From contig JACCGJ010020839.1 of NCBI GenBank assembly GCA_013407085.1, positions 1 through 64,000 on the forward strand: DNA of 64,000 bases. The letters are read 5' to 3'. Origin of the DNA: Atriophallophorus winterbourni (lineage: Eukaryota; Platyhelminthes; Trematoda; Plagiorchiida; Microphallidae). A model generated the notes under the pieces. It had not been told where the DNA came from. It saw nothing but the letters and a program-made list of their open reading frames with translations, and made no database searches. A program made the position numbers and the translations under genes. This document shows positions 21,971-33,396 of the stretch, piece by piece. Numbering within the stretch: position 1 is the first letter of the stretch; each line of letters begins with the position of its first letter.

Positions 21971-23013
21971 GTATTTAAACACATTTCATATTTTTCCGGT
22001 GAATTTAGCAAACTTTCATTCGATAAGTCATTCTTTGTCACGTCCTACGGTTAAATAATAATAGCTCACGATTGATCAAATAATGCGCGACATATCGTTT
22101 CACACTTTTCTTGTTCTCACATTAATGATAAGAGTTTCCAGAATTCGACTACATATTATCGTTTTTTTAATTTTCGATTTTATAATCAACGAGATTCTTT
22201 CTCAGACTGAAAACAGATCGCCTGCTCTGTTCGACTGATCAACGATTTGTTCTTATTTTGTCAAAACCGGGAGATCATTGATAATATTTTTTGTTCGCTC
22301 TACGCACATTGTCCCTCGAAATGAAAATATGAATGCAGCGAAATGCAATGTTTCTTTACGTAAGCGGTGTGTTAAGCACCGTTGCACTTAACTTCAAGGT
22401 TCGAGATTCACGATTTTTTACAATAAAAGCAATAGCGTAAGATTTACGTATAAAATTCTACTGATTCATACATTCTTAACTTGATCCTGGCAATTTGGAG
22501 CAGAAATATAAAAAATTCCACCTATGATGCATCTACTATTAGATTGACGATTTAGTTAGGCGTTAAGTTGATATTCACGTAATCGTGTTTTAGCCTCTGG
22601 TTTGTTTGTAGTCTCTCGGTCGTAATAGTTTTACCAATGAGAAGAATTTTTGATTTACGACATTGATAAACCTTCTTATCGGGAATGTTGCACCTGACGT
22701 TTGTCAACTGATATCTTCATTCTTGCGTTTTTTTATGAAACGCAGATGCACTGGTTTCATGGGAGATATGTTCACAATGACCGCTATTGAGTTATTCAGT
22801 GTTTGACTTTTTTAGAAGTTAGTTCGAATAAATCGATAAATCATATTTTTTGTTACCGAACGGCTAATTTCGTAGACTAATTTCGTTTGCTTTTTACTTC
22901 CAGTATTATTATGTGTTTATCCTCAGTTGAAAAATCGAAGCTCAGTTCATGATAGGTTTTGCAAATATACTCACTTGAAATTTAGCCTAATCGGTGAACA
23001 TATTGTGTTACAG
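21971..23013 (+). other. slo intron 3
   Basis: GT (21971) to AG (23013), 1043 bp. The split glycine codon and the resumed motif (TG then MYHY, compare TGMFHWC in vertebrate BK) confirm the junction. No repeat recognised inside. Confidence 0.85.
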
Positions 23014-24239
23014 GAATGTATCATTACGGGCAATTCCGAACGTTTGAACAAGGTAACCTGTTACACGCAACGACAGCGAGTTGGCGTAGCAAACACCTTT
23101 ACAATCACATTCTTGTTTGTCTTGTCACGAAAGAAGAGAGTCCACTTCTGGGATTGCATTCGTTCGTTATGCCGCTACGAGCAAGTAACATTGCAAGACA
23201 CAACTTACAAAAAATCGTGTTTGTTGGTAGCGAAACATTTCTACAACGTGAGTGGCAGAATTTAGCAAATTTCCCGGACGTCCATTACCTGCCTGGAAGC
23301 CCGTTAATTCGTTCCTATTTGCGTACAGCACGAATCCGATGTTGTTCCGTCTGTGTGGTCCTGGGTTCGGCTGTGCATTCACGCCATGAAGATCGATTTT
23401 TGCTTGATAAGGAAGTGATACTTTGCTCGTTGAATATTCGCGCTATGCAATTCCCACGTTTACACCCAAATACGAAAATACCGAAAGTGTTTCATAGAAA
23501 GTTTGGTTACGAAATTCCGCTGATCACAGAATTAGTCACGGATGCGAATATACGTTATTTGGACCCAGATGATATGAATCCATTGGCGAAACGTGTGCCC
23601 CCATCGTTTACTGCGACGTTTGCACGTGGAGTATCATTCACTGGTTCGGTCTTGGACGTGTTGGCGAGCACTGCATATTTTGACGGCCACGCAATCACTG
23701 TCATTCGACACTTGATCTCTGGCGGTGTTACACCTGCTATGGAGCAATGGTTCGCAGAAGGATGTCGGTTGAATCCTTATGAGACGCACATCAAAGATGA
23801 CACTGAATCAGAGAACGAACTCCGCACACGGAGCATCGATCGTACTATCAGGCGAATGCATCTGCAACTCGGGTCAATTGAGGTCAGACAAAGACCGCGT
23901 TTAGCTCAATTATCGGTATTGGATTCTAAATTACGTTCACAAATGAATCATGGATTTACCACTTTTGGTGAGATGTTCTGTCACGCTATTGAACAACACG
24001 GAATTCTCTGTCTCGGACTTTACCGGAAACGTCATATCGCTAAATCGGAATTGGACATGCGCATCACCGAATCAGCTCAACTCGATCAATCAGCCGAAAA
24101 AGTTACCGATCATTCTGTCAATAATGAATTTCAATTTACAAAGATTACCAATCGCTACGTGATAACTAATCCCCCAAATCACTACCGGCTACATCGCTCT
24201 GATCTCGTATTTTGTCTTTGCCCATTCGGAGCTGATTGA
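23014..24239 (+). CDS. slo: Slo/BK channel, terminal coding exon 4 (RCK2)
   Basis: Finishes codon 834 and encodes residues 835-1241, with TGA at 24237-24239. RCK2 begins near HILVCLVTKE. VMPLRASN and KIVFVGS are near-identical to other BK channels. The calcium-bowl position is at residues about 1015-1023 (23556-23582). It reads YLDPDDMNP, so the run of five aspartates found in typical Slo1 is absent. The C-terminal signature RYVITNPPNHY and SDLVFCL is retained. A charged insertion (about 23780-23900) and a longer segment before RYVITNPP differ from vertebrate proteins. Confidence 0.92.
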
Positions 24240-24545
24240 GCCAACAACTTGCATTGGTTCTCATTCGCACTCTAATGGAAAACATAAATTGGATATACTT
24301 TGAGACAACCCGAATTTGTTTCATATTGTCTTGTGGAAAATGAATGTGTTTCGGATGTTGCCCAACTCAACCCGGTAGCTGAGTTCGATGTAATATAACA
24401 TTAATGACAGACTTGGGCATTTGGCATATTTTACTACAAGATTTTAGAATGAAATGCGAATTTTTTCCCGAATGATGTTTTTATAGTTACTGCTTAAACC
24501 GAATGCATTGGATCAGTAACTGTTAAATCCCAAAATAAATATCCT
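24240..24545 (+). other. slo 3' untranslated region with candidate poly(A) signal
   Basis: An AATAAA hexamer lies at 24534-24539, about 295 bases after the stop, followed by a T-containing stretch. This is the first good candidate after the stop codon. Confidence 0.5.
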
Positions 24546-24870
24546 GTTCAACCCTGCCGTGCTTCCTTTCGCATCCTTGCTATCCATATGCTAAAGCTGT
24601 CGTCTGTTAGTCGCGATAGAGACACGGTAATGCATAAGTATATAGAAAGATCAGAGAGTTGCTTCTTGTGTCTCTGGACGAATTGGATTTTAATGATTAA
24701 TGAGATTATATACAAAAATGCTGACTTCACTTTTCCCGATGAATTCGCCTTTGTAAATTTGGCTGATATGAGAGAAGTCTTGAAACCCTAGAGATTATTC
24801 AATGAACGGTGAAATCAGTTAAATCAGCAGCACCGAATTTATAACTTCTATCTAAACCGAAAAATGCTTC
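24546..24870. other. Short intergenic stretch
   Basis: Nothing recognised. Confidence 0.4.
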
Positions 24871-25480
24871 AAACATACTTTGTTTGCCATCTGGTAACCA
24901 GGTGAACTGCCAAATATTTGCTATAAATTCTCTGGTTCTCATAATGTTGATCAGTTCAACTACCTAGGAAGTTTGGTGGTTGCTGAGGGTATTATTGAGT
25001 AGAAAACTACCTCAAGAATTGCTAAAGCCAGAATGGCATTCACTAATTTCAATCCCCGTTGGAATAGACTTGCTTTCAGCGTAAGTTCGAAATAAAGGAT
25101 ATATTCCACCTCAGTGAGGACAGTATTGCTTTATGGAGGTGAATGTTTGACAGTTTACATAAAAGATGTGAGGAGGCTAGAGGTCTTCAACCAACGTTGT
25201 TTGCGGAAGACTGCTCTTTTTGGTGGCAACAACAAGTTTGCAACTTTGACGTCAGGCGCCGTGTCTAAGAAAGCAACGGCACTGGTCTTCAGAAAGCCAT
25301 TTACCGACGTCGTCTCCGCTGGTTATGCACCTGAACGGTTACCACACTAAACGCGCTTCATGCGTCTTTTGGTGCAGGTTGGGAAAAAATGGATGATGGT
25401 CAGCCGCTAACTCTGAAGAAAGGCTCACTTCTGGGTTAGCTAAGGTTGAACGAACGCACATGTTTGGATGGGGTGCACGA
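24870..25480 (+). pseudogene. Relic RTE-type (SR2-like) reverse transcriptase, C-terminal end
   Basis: Plus-strand translation gives the typical RTE tail in order: DQFNYLGSLVV, RIAKARMAFTNF, SVRTVLLYGGECL, VRRLEVFNQRCLRK, and, in another frame, RRRLRWL and GAGWEKMDDGQ. Stops occur between and within these blocks. Only the region after the catalytic palm is present. Trematode RTE elements such as SR2 have the same block order (family knowledge). Confidence 0.75.
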
Positions 25481-25499
25481 GAAAGCGAGTGTTTGACTC

Positions 25500-25860
25500 G
25501 ACAAATTATCACTGATGGCAATGATACGAAATCAGTGAAAAATAACATCATTCCAATTTTTTCATGATATTTCATCGGTCATAAACTATAACGAAAACCA
25601 AAAACCAAAAAACGACATGTTTAAGTGGACAAAATATAATCAATTTTCTTTTTTTAATCTTCCCTACCCGTTTTGTTCATTTCATTGTTTTATTTCAACT
25701 GCACGATACCTGTATCAGTTTGTGCAAATATATGTACATTAATGAGGTCTTAATCGCTAGGGCAAATACCAATGAACTTCTTCAAAACCTTTGTGAAATA
25801 TTTCAATGTGTATCCTACTAAGGATTTACGATTATCATTTGAAACCATATTGACATTTCC
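25500..25860. other. Short stretch before the Gypsy relic
   Basis: AT-rich, nothing recognised. It could be decayed 5' sequence of the Gypsy relic. Confidence 0.35.
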
Positions 25861-27395
25861 GTAAAAAAAGCGCTATCTCAAAAACTACCAGCTATCCAAA
25901 ATTATCCGTATCCTAGCGCTATCCCTCAAGTCAGAAGTTTCTTGAGTTTGGTTAACTATTATAGACGCGCTATTTGACAATGTGCTCTGAGTTCACAACC
26001 ATTAAGTGAAAAGTTACGCGTTAAAAAAGTGAATTCAAAATAAATAACGAAGCTATCAAATCATTCGAGCATCTAAAATCTGCTCTAAAAAAGTTATTTC
26101 ACTGACTTACGTATCCAATGCTCGGTTGTCTCTCGCTACAGATGCATAACAATAATCAGTCGGCACAGTTCTTCAACAAGAAGTAGACAATATCATCGAG
26201 CCACATGATTTCTATTCTCGAAACCATAAGTTCGGCTATGAGTTAATGGCTATCTATTATGCGATACGACATTTGATACGGCTATTTACTTGAAGGTAGA
26301 GATTTTAAAGTATGAACCTATCACAAGCCTCCAAATTTTGCTCTTGCTGCACCAGTGTGTCGATATTCACCCAGAAAAACGTCACTTAGATTATAACTCA
26401 CAATTCACGAGCGACTTTTGAAATGTTTTCGACTCAGCAAAACCCAGATTTGGATACGTTCTCACAGATTCAGTTAAGTGCTACCTACTTCCTAGAATCG
26501 ACTTTGAAATTTCAAAACGTTCGCAGCAAAATGACCCTGTGATATATCTGGACATTCATGAACAATCGTGGAAATTCCGCCATATTCTGATACCTACTTC
26601 TAAATATTATCTGGTTTGTGACATATCTACTTGTAAATCCCGTCCAATTGTCCCTTCGTGTTCGATATGTATAGTATTCGGGCATTTACATGATTTATCA
26701 TATCCCGAAGTAAAAGCTACTCGAAAGCTAATTAGCTCTCGTTATCTTTAATCTGACATGCATGCAGTCATTTTACTTTGGATTAAGTGTAGCCTCCGAT
26801 GTCAACAATGCAAAGTCGAATGTCACACCACCAGTTCCTCTGGTATTTTTTATACTATGAATCACGGGAATTCAGAACAATTGTCCCAGTGATTGCCTCA
26901 AGTGCATCTTGGTAATCGTACCACTGTGAAAGAAGAGATGGGTTGGTGGGCTGCTAAATTGGTCTAAATGAATACAGGCAACCTACCTGGCGATTTCCTG
27001 ACATCTTCTGATTCACCTTTAGATGTAACAGCTCCACAGTATGTCATTAGCCTTCGCAGCTTCATGAAGTCATTACTAGATATCCGAACTCGCAAACACG
27101 CTCGAACGTTCTATATCCCAGCCGACTTGCCTACATGCGACTTTGTGTTTGCGCGTGCCGATCCTGTACGTCGATCACATCAATCGCCATACATAGCTCT
27201 GTACATGGTGCTCAGCAGATAGCCAAAGTACTTCGTTAATAACCGGAATGAATCACAAGACACGGTCTGCATCGATCGTTTAACTTTTGCTTACGTAGAA
27301 CCTACATCGAAAGCGAACCAAAATCTACGAAAAGTTACTTCACAAATGTCAAACCATGACCAACACGTTTTTCATCCGCTTTACCTGAAACCAAC
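25860..27395 (+). pseudogene. Relic CsRn1-like Ty3/Gypsy pol, left part
   Basis: Many stops and frameshifts, but the order of a Gypsy pol is clear. VRSFLSLVNYYRR (about 25930) lies after the RT, and an RNase H region follows at about 26040-26300. The integrase zinc-finger region contains DLSYPEVKATRKLISSRYL (26690-26750). The integrase C-terminus has PADLPTCDFVFARADPVRR near 27120-27175, then DTVCIDRLTFAYVE near 27260-27300. These blocks are characteristic of the CsRn1 group known from flukes. The 5' LTR, gag and RT catalytic core are not recognisable. The right end resumes at 30393 after the BEL insertion. Confidence 0.75.
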
Positions 27396-27957
27396 TGTAG
27401 CGACCAAACCGTCACTGGGGAATAGTTTCTGTCACGGAAACTAGCTGCCTGCTACGAGCCACGAGAATCTTCTACCGGGAGTGACGAGCGTTTACGAATC
27501 GATCCCAAATCAGAACAATACGTCAATTAACGCTGTACTATATTCACAAAGTCGATTAACAAGCAAAATATAACAAACCTCAACGGTAATCGAATACAGG
27601 TTTCAATGCAAACCCAAAGCGTCCAATAAACGGAAGTCCAACAACTCAGTTGAGAGCACAAAAAATTACCGTTTTGCAATAACGGTAAACACGGGTAACG
27701 GACAAATCAAAATGTGCGGAAGCCGAAGTGCAGTTAAACAAAGGGAAAATGTTCGGGAAAGAAAACGCTCACAGATTTAACATTTAGTTTAAATGTTATT
27801 TTCAATATGAAGAACAAACAAAAAATATCACTGGAAAATTATGACACAAAAAACTTGATAAGAAACACGGGTGTAGGGTGGGAACAAATGTCTTCAGTTC
27901 GTTTGATCTTGCTGGACCGAAAGAGGAATTTTCTAGACATCGACGCGGATTCATACA
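27396..27957 (-). repeat. 3' LTR of the BEL/Pao element
   Basis: 562 bp. Paired with 29832-30392; visible differences are a few substitutions near the ttcacaaagtcg segment and two near the left-hand coding-like end. Confidence 0.92.
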
Positions 27958-28510
27958 CCGCCCACCAAAATTCCTCAAAATCTGAAAAGCAAGTAGAGAC
28001 ACAAACACTGAACTGCGGGGCTCTCCTCTAACTGGCTACCTGACCCGTGTACCTGCGCGACCCATGACAGCGACTCGACGATCAAATGTTTGGTGGTATC
28101 TCTGGAGTTGGCAGACCCGAAGACCCGCCTCCCACCTAAAACATTTGCCTTCAGTGTAATCAACGTTCGTCTTCGCATGCAACCGGCAGACTGAATGCTT
28201 GGTGGTACTTCTGGGGTCAGCAGATCCGAAAACCCGCCTCCCACCTTAAGCACCAGCCCCCGGGCCCGACACCCAGGTACAGTAGAATAAAGCAAGTGAC
28301 TTTATTTAGTGGCGAGTCACACACGCCACGTCGCATCACCATCACTGGACACCTGTGGCTTTTTATAGGGAAAATGTTTGCTAGACAAAGACCCACCACG
28401 TCCTCCGGTTCTGCCAGCGCCCTACAATAAGCTCATGAATGATATCCTACACGAACGAGCCTTATGTATTGCATCCTCCAACAGCGACATTTTGCGCCAT
28501 CTAAACAAGT

Positions 28511-29605
28511 CTAAATCCAAAATATTGTATCCGAGTTCCCAAACATAAATGGTTCATCAGGTATACAACCGAAAGGTTTACGCCAATCATACGGATTGTC
28601 GTGCTGACCATACGTCGCCCCAATTAAAGCTGATTCAGTGTCATGTGAACCAGGCCTGCTTTTCATGTGGGCTGATTTGGTGTCAGGTGGGCCAGGCTTA
28701 ATCTCCATCTGATCCGAATTAGTGTCGGAAAATTCAGTCACAAAATCCGACTGAGCTAATTCAGTGTCATGTGAACCAGGCCTACTCTTCATGTGGGCTG
28801 ATTTGGTGTCAGGTGGGCCAGGCTTAATCTCCATCTGATCCGAATTAGTGTCTGAAAATTCAGTCACAAAATCCGACTGAGCTAATTCAGTGTCAGGTGA
28901 CTCAGCTTCCTGATCACCATCCACGACACAAAGGTCAATATCATTCAACGTTACACCAGTAGAAACAATTTCTTGAGAATTGACGAGACTAACAGGCTTT
29001 GCTATTGTATGCGATTGCCCGAAGCGGTCCTTAAGTATTGATCTCGCCTGCTTATACGCACGTTCAGGTTGCAGCATGACACACTCTTCAATGGATTCTT
29101 TTGCTATACCTCGGCAATAGTTTAGCAAACATAGGAACCTCTGTCCGTCATCAAGAGTTCTAGACTCCACATAGGTCTCGAACTGACGACAAAATTTCCC
29201 GTAGGTGCTAGCCGAACCATCAAAAGATATCAATTCTATCTTCGGAAGGTCAGATCTCGGTACACTGCCGGGCTCTTTATTACGGACAGATTCTTTTACC
29301 TCCGAACGAAGGTAGTCAGCTACTTTTTCCTTTTGGTGCTCACAATGCGCAAGATAACTTGCCGAAGCAGCAATCTTAGCCATTTTAACCTCCTGTGCAG
29401 CCTCAAGCACTTCCAGTTTTAGGAGTTCAAGGCGCAATTTAGCCTTACGAACAAGGATATTTGAATCTTTCGTTGGACCCCTTAAGCTACCACGAGAGCC
29501 CACAACAGAACAATGAATGCGCTCACCTGCGATGTCTTCCGTTCCATTATCGACCAACTGTTGGGAAGATTTGATCTTTGCGACAAAACTGCGGGTAACA
29601 GGCAT
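28511..29605 (-). CDS. BEL/Pao gag-like protein
   Basis: 364 residues from the ATG at 29605 (MPVTRSF). The frame is open further upstream but there translates the 54-bp tandem repeats and LTR edge, so the internal ATG is preferred. The central region LPKIELISFDGS, FCRQFETYVESR, LNYCRGIAKESIEEC and ARSILKDRFGQ is the conserved gag segment of BEL/Pao elements. Upstream there is a Lys/Glu-rich, probably helical stretch. The C-terminal part contains two perfect-length 42-residue repeats (28631-28882). It ends without any zinc knuckle or pol. It would form particle cores with a helper's pol (inference). Confidence 0.8.
   Translation of the reverse strand: MPVTRSFVAKIKSSQQLVDNGTEDIAGERIHCSVVGSRGSLRGPTKDSNILVRKAKLRLELLKLEVLEAAQEVKMAKIAASASYLAHCEHQKEKVADYLRSEVKESVRNKEPGSVPRSDLPKIELISFDGSASTYGKFCRQFETYVESRTLDDGQRFLCLLNYCRGIAKESIEECVMLQPERAYKQARSILKDRFGQSHTIAKPVSLVNSQEIVSTGVTLNDIDLCVVDGDQEAESPDTELAQSDFVTEFSDTNSDQMEIKPGPPDTKSAHMKSRPGSHDTELAQSDFVTEFSDTNSDQMEIKPGPPDTKSAHMKSRPGSHDTESALIGATYGQHDNPYDWRKPFGCIPDEPFMFGNSDTIFWI
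28631..28882 (-). repeat. 126-bp tandem repeat in gag (two copies)
   Basis: Copies begin at 28631 and 28757 and a third partial copy starts at 28883. The repeat keeps the frame and encodes 42 residues with ELAQSDFVTEFSDTNSD. Confidence 0.92.
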
Positions 29606-29639
29606 ATTGACGTCAGCGAATTCGACGTTGAGTACTGTA

Positions 29640-29831
29640 TTGCGTTCACAAATTTGACGCTGAGTACTGTATTTTCTCCAATTGAGACAAATACGGTCCA
29701 AATCGAATTCCAACGTTGAGTACTGTATTTTCTCTAATTGAGAAAATACGGTCCAATCGAATTCTAACGTTGAGTACTGTATTTTCTCCAATTGAGAAAA
29801 TACGGTCCAATCGAATTCTAACGTTGAATAC
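29640..29831 (-). repeat. 54-bp tandem repeat next to the 5' LTR
   Basis: About three and a half units containing gttgagtactgtatttt and aattgagaaaatacgg, the region where the primer-binding site and leader should lie. The unit contains its own inverted repeat (tattttctc...gagaaaata). Confidence 0.9.
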
Positions 29832-30392
29832 TGTAGCGACCAAACCGTCACTGGGGAATAGTTTCTGTCACGGAAACTAGCTGCCTGCTACGAGCCACGA
29901 GAATCTTCTACCGGGAGTGACGAGCGTTTACGAATCGATCCCAAATCAGAACAATACGTCAATTAACGCTGTACTATATTGACAAAGACGATTAAAAGCA
30001 AAATATAACAAACCTCAACGGTAATCGAATACAGGTTTCAATGCAAACCCAAAGCGTCCAATAAACGGAAGTCCAACAACTCAGTTGAGAGCACAAAAAA
30101 TTACCGTTTTGCAATAACGGTAAACACGGGTAACGGACAAATCAAAATGTGCGGAAGCCGAAGTGCAGTTAAACAAAGGGAAAATGTTCGGGAAAGAAAA
30201 CGCTCACAGATTTAACATTTAGTTTAAATGTTATTTTCAATATGAAGAACAAACAAAAAATATCATTGGAAAATTATGACACAAAAAACTTGATAAGAAA
30301 CACGGGTGTAGGGTGGGAACAAATGTCTTCAGTTCGTTTGATCTTGCTGGACCGAAAGAGGAATTTTCAAGACATCGACGCGGATTCATACA
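29832..30392 (-). repeat. 5' LTR of the BEL/Pao element
   Basis: 561 bp, about 99% identical to 27396-27957, followed on the right by the duplicated CCAAC. Confidence 0.92.
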
Positions 30393-30530
30393 CCAACCCT
30401 TCCCCTAATTCTTCTGTTAAACCCTCATTACCTTTGTGACTCAAAATACCCGATCACAACAGAAAATCACGTTCTAATCGTAGGGCCCGTTTTCTCTCAG
30501 TGTTTGATGATTTCACAACCTAATGCTTTC
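30393..30530 (+). pseudogene. Relic CsRn1-like Gypsy pol, right part
   Basis: After the BEL element the host relic resumes. A basic segment (SNRRARF) matches the C-terminal tail of CsRn1-type integrases. It is separated from 27395 only by the insertion. Confidence 0.6.
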
Positions 30531-31185
30531 TTTCAAGCGTCTCTTTCTTGTTCCCGACGATATAAGCCGGATTTTACTAGTATTTTCACACTCTCATATT
30601 TTGTAGCTACTTAATTTGTTAATTTGAGAACTTATATATTATCGTTTCATTTTCATTACCGATAACGCAATATAGATATATCTATTTATTTTCAAGGTTA
30701 TCGGTTTCATTTCATTGTTTTTTTCGTAACGTAACTTAGTCAAAAAGATTCATCTGTTAAATACATATATACATAATGAAACACTCATCAAATACAAAAT
30801 ACTCTTTGTCCACACGCGGTATTCGTTCTTATGTGGTTGTCTCGGAGTCGAAATGGTATATGGATATAAAATCAACGTAGTCCAACAGTCATTTCCTCAC
30901 TATTAACTGCAACTATAAATTCTATTGTACTGCGTGACCTTTTTACCAGCTACCGCTGTGCATCATTCCATACACCTTTGTGTTCCGACTTCCAGAGTTC
31001 TCATTGTGTGTGCCATCATTGTGCTTGTTGTGAACTGAAGCTTCACCTCAACCGCTACAGTAAGAAAATTTTGAAATTACAAGTTAGCTAAAACCTCAAG
31101 GCAGTCAAACGATCTTTTACTCACTATCTACTACAAAGTATTTCAAAACGTGCGTGCAATACGCAGTCAAAGATACGACGAATAA
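30530..31185. other. Unassigned stretch, possible 3' LTR of the Gypsy relic
   Basis: It follows the integrase tail directly, so an LTR is expected here. No second copy exists in the window to confirm it. Confidence 0.35.
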
Positions 31186-31186
31186 C

Positions 31187-33303
31187 TTTTTTCCCAAATG
31201 TGGAAATCGCTCATTGTATCGACCAACGGACGATCAACGACCTCGCCGTCGTTTCTGAACGGACAATGATCACTGATCATGAGGTCAGGCTTGCGCTTGA
31301 AGCAACTTATCCACATAAATCTGCAGGCCCGGATGATATTCACGCTCAAGTTATTAAGAACCTAGCGCCTGTATTAGCACAACCGGTGGGTCGCCTCTTT
31401 AACGCATCCTTAAGGTATAGGTATATTCCGAGATCTTGGGAGCAGGCTGATGTGATTCCTATACATAAAAGTGGCAGTACATCTTCAGTTTGCAACTACA
31501 GACCTGTAGGCCTTACTAGTATCCTTTGCCAAACCCTAGAGAGACTTATTAGGGATAGGATCTGTCGCCACCTTGTCTCTGGTTCGTTGCTAAACTCTGC
31601 TCAGCATGGTTTTCTAAAAGGGAATCTCGCCTAACAAACCTATTATGTTTTCTTGATGAGGTCACCAGGAGGCTAGATAAAGGCTACCAGGTCGAAGTTT
31701 TCTACTTCGACTTCTGTAAGGTCTTCGACTCGGTAAACCACAGGTTGCTTGCAATGAAGATTGGACTAATAGGGATCGATGGCCATCTAAAGAACTGGAT
31801 CACAAACTTCTTGGGGAATCAGTATTTTCGCGTTCGCATAAGCAATATATATTCCGCGAAAGCAGGAATTGTAAGTGGAGTCCCGCAGGGTTCAGTACTA
31901 GGCCCACTACACTTTTTTATCTTCATCGATGTTTTGACAGCCTCGCTTAAGTGTCCATGCTATATTCTTGCAGACGATGTCACGTTTATCGGATCGCTGA
32001 ACGAACAGGATTTTTTGAGGATATAGAAAAGGTCATCAAGTGGTCTTCCACGTGAGATCTACCAATACACTACTCGAAAGTCCTCTTCTGTTCAAAGCTG
32101 CAACAAAGCTGCAGGTTGCTGGACCTGATAACTTACTGGAGGTAACTGAGGTATCAAAAGTCCGGGACTTAGGTATTGAGGTTTCAGCGGACTTTAAACT
32201 GGTTGATCAATGTGCAGCTGCTTCACAACGCGCTAGCTCTTTCGCCTTCGATCAGTTTTATCCTGCAGGTCCCGGAGGTTTTCATCCCATTGTATAAAGC
32301 GATAGTGAGACCTCATCTCGAGTATTGCGTTCAAGCTTGGTCTTCTAACTTAGCAAATGACATTTCTACGCTTGAATGCGTTCAGCGCACAGCTACTCGT
32401 ATGATCAAAGGACAATCTGGGAAGTCGTATAAACAACGACTGTTCAGTCTAGATCTCTTTACGCCTAAAAGAAGGCGACTACGTGAGGATCTGATCGAGA
32501 CCTTCAAAATCGTTGGACGCTTTAGTTCTATTGACCCAGCTGATATGTATGCACTCGCGCCAGTAGTAGGTACTCGAGATCCTTCACTGAAACTGGCAAA
32601 GCAAGATGTCATGTCTAATGCACGTGAGCAATTCTATAGCGAACGGGTAGTGAATCATTGGAACTGTCTGCTCGAAAGGTTAGTTTGTTCTACTTCAGTA
32701 ACGTGCTCCAAATATAGACTAGACTCGATCTGACGCTCTGTGTTTCCCAATTTGTATCCCTAATTTTATAGTTGTTCTTCAAGTTGTCGTTGGAACGCAC
32801 TAAAGTCTCTCTTTACCTATTTGGTGAGAAGAGTTTTCCTGTTGCATTCCAGACAAAGTCATACCAGAAGAATATTGAACTTACTGTTCGGAGTGGTGGA
32901 CGCTTTTTTGGCTTACCACCGAAAGTATTCTGGACGCTCGATTGGCGACTTTGCCACATAACGCAACCACGATGCCTCCGTTTTTCCCTGCTACTGCCTC
33001 GCAAGTTCGGGAAGACGCAATTTCCAAGCGAGTGTGGCCCGCTATGCGGCCTTCCCGCCCCCGTACTAGATGATATTCCCTGTTCTATTTTCACCGCACT
33101 GTATATAACACCCTGTGTTTTTTTTCAGCTATTGCTTTTACGCTGCAAAAACTATTGCTCTATTATCCTCTTATGACACTCGCTTCATATTTTTCACTTT
33201 TGCTTGCTTCATTGAACACTATACCATCCTGCGGTTATTTAAAGCTTGTACGCTTTTTTACTGCAATAAACCATTGTTCCATTGTTCCATTGTCCTGTGC
33301 TAA
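31187..33303 (+). pseudogene. CR1-like element, family B copy 1, 5'-truncated
   Basis: Starts within the endonuclease-RT linker. RT blocks in order: KSAGPDDIHAQ, ADVIPIHKSGS, NYRPVGLTS, AQHGFLKG (31200-31634), then a frameshift; FDSVNH, SGVPQGSVLGPL and LADDVTF (31745-32026); then thumb and C-terminal blocks (32040-32733: RPHLEYCVQAWS, RTATRMIKGQSGKSY, FTPKRRRLREDLIE). At least two frameshifts separate these. The 3' UTR ends near 33303 with cctgtgctaact, matching the family B ends at 57293 and 60080. It is inactive. Confidence 0.85.
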
Positions 33304-33396
33304 CTAAAATAAACCCGCCTGGTTTGAATTTTGTTTACACGCGGCTAAATTTTTCGAAATTCATTAAATTTCTGATTCATCGATTACATTAGCAAA

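Larger units (their letters stand above)
27396..30392 (-). mobile_element. BEL/Pao-type LTR retrotransposon, gag only
   Basis: The LTRs at 27396-27957 and 29832-30392 start TG and end CA on the minus strand and differ at about six positions (about 99% identical). They are flanked by the 5-bp target duplication CCAAC (27391-27395 and 30393-30397). The internal region is only about 1.87 kb and encodes a single gag-like protein on the minus strand. No protease, RT, RNase H or integrase is present, so mobility would need a helper element. A purine-rich tract (minus strand ggtgggcgg) abuts the 3' LTR. Confidence 0.9.

Noticed and set aside
29606..29851. N-terminal extension of BEL gag including 18-residue repeats
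   Set aside because: It begins in the LTR and translates 54-bp noncoding repeats; a better ATG is at 29605.
30393..30439. Coding continuation of an ORF running from the BEL LTR (30242-30439)
   Set aside because: The frame crosses the LTR end into the Gypsy relic by chance.
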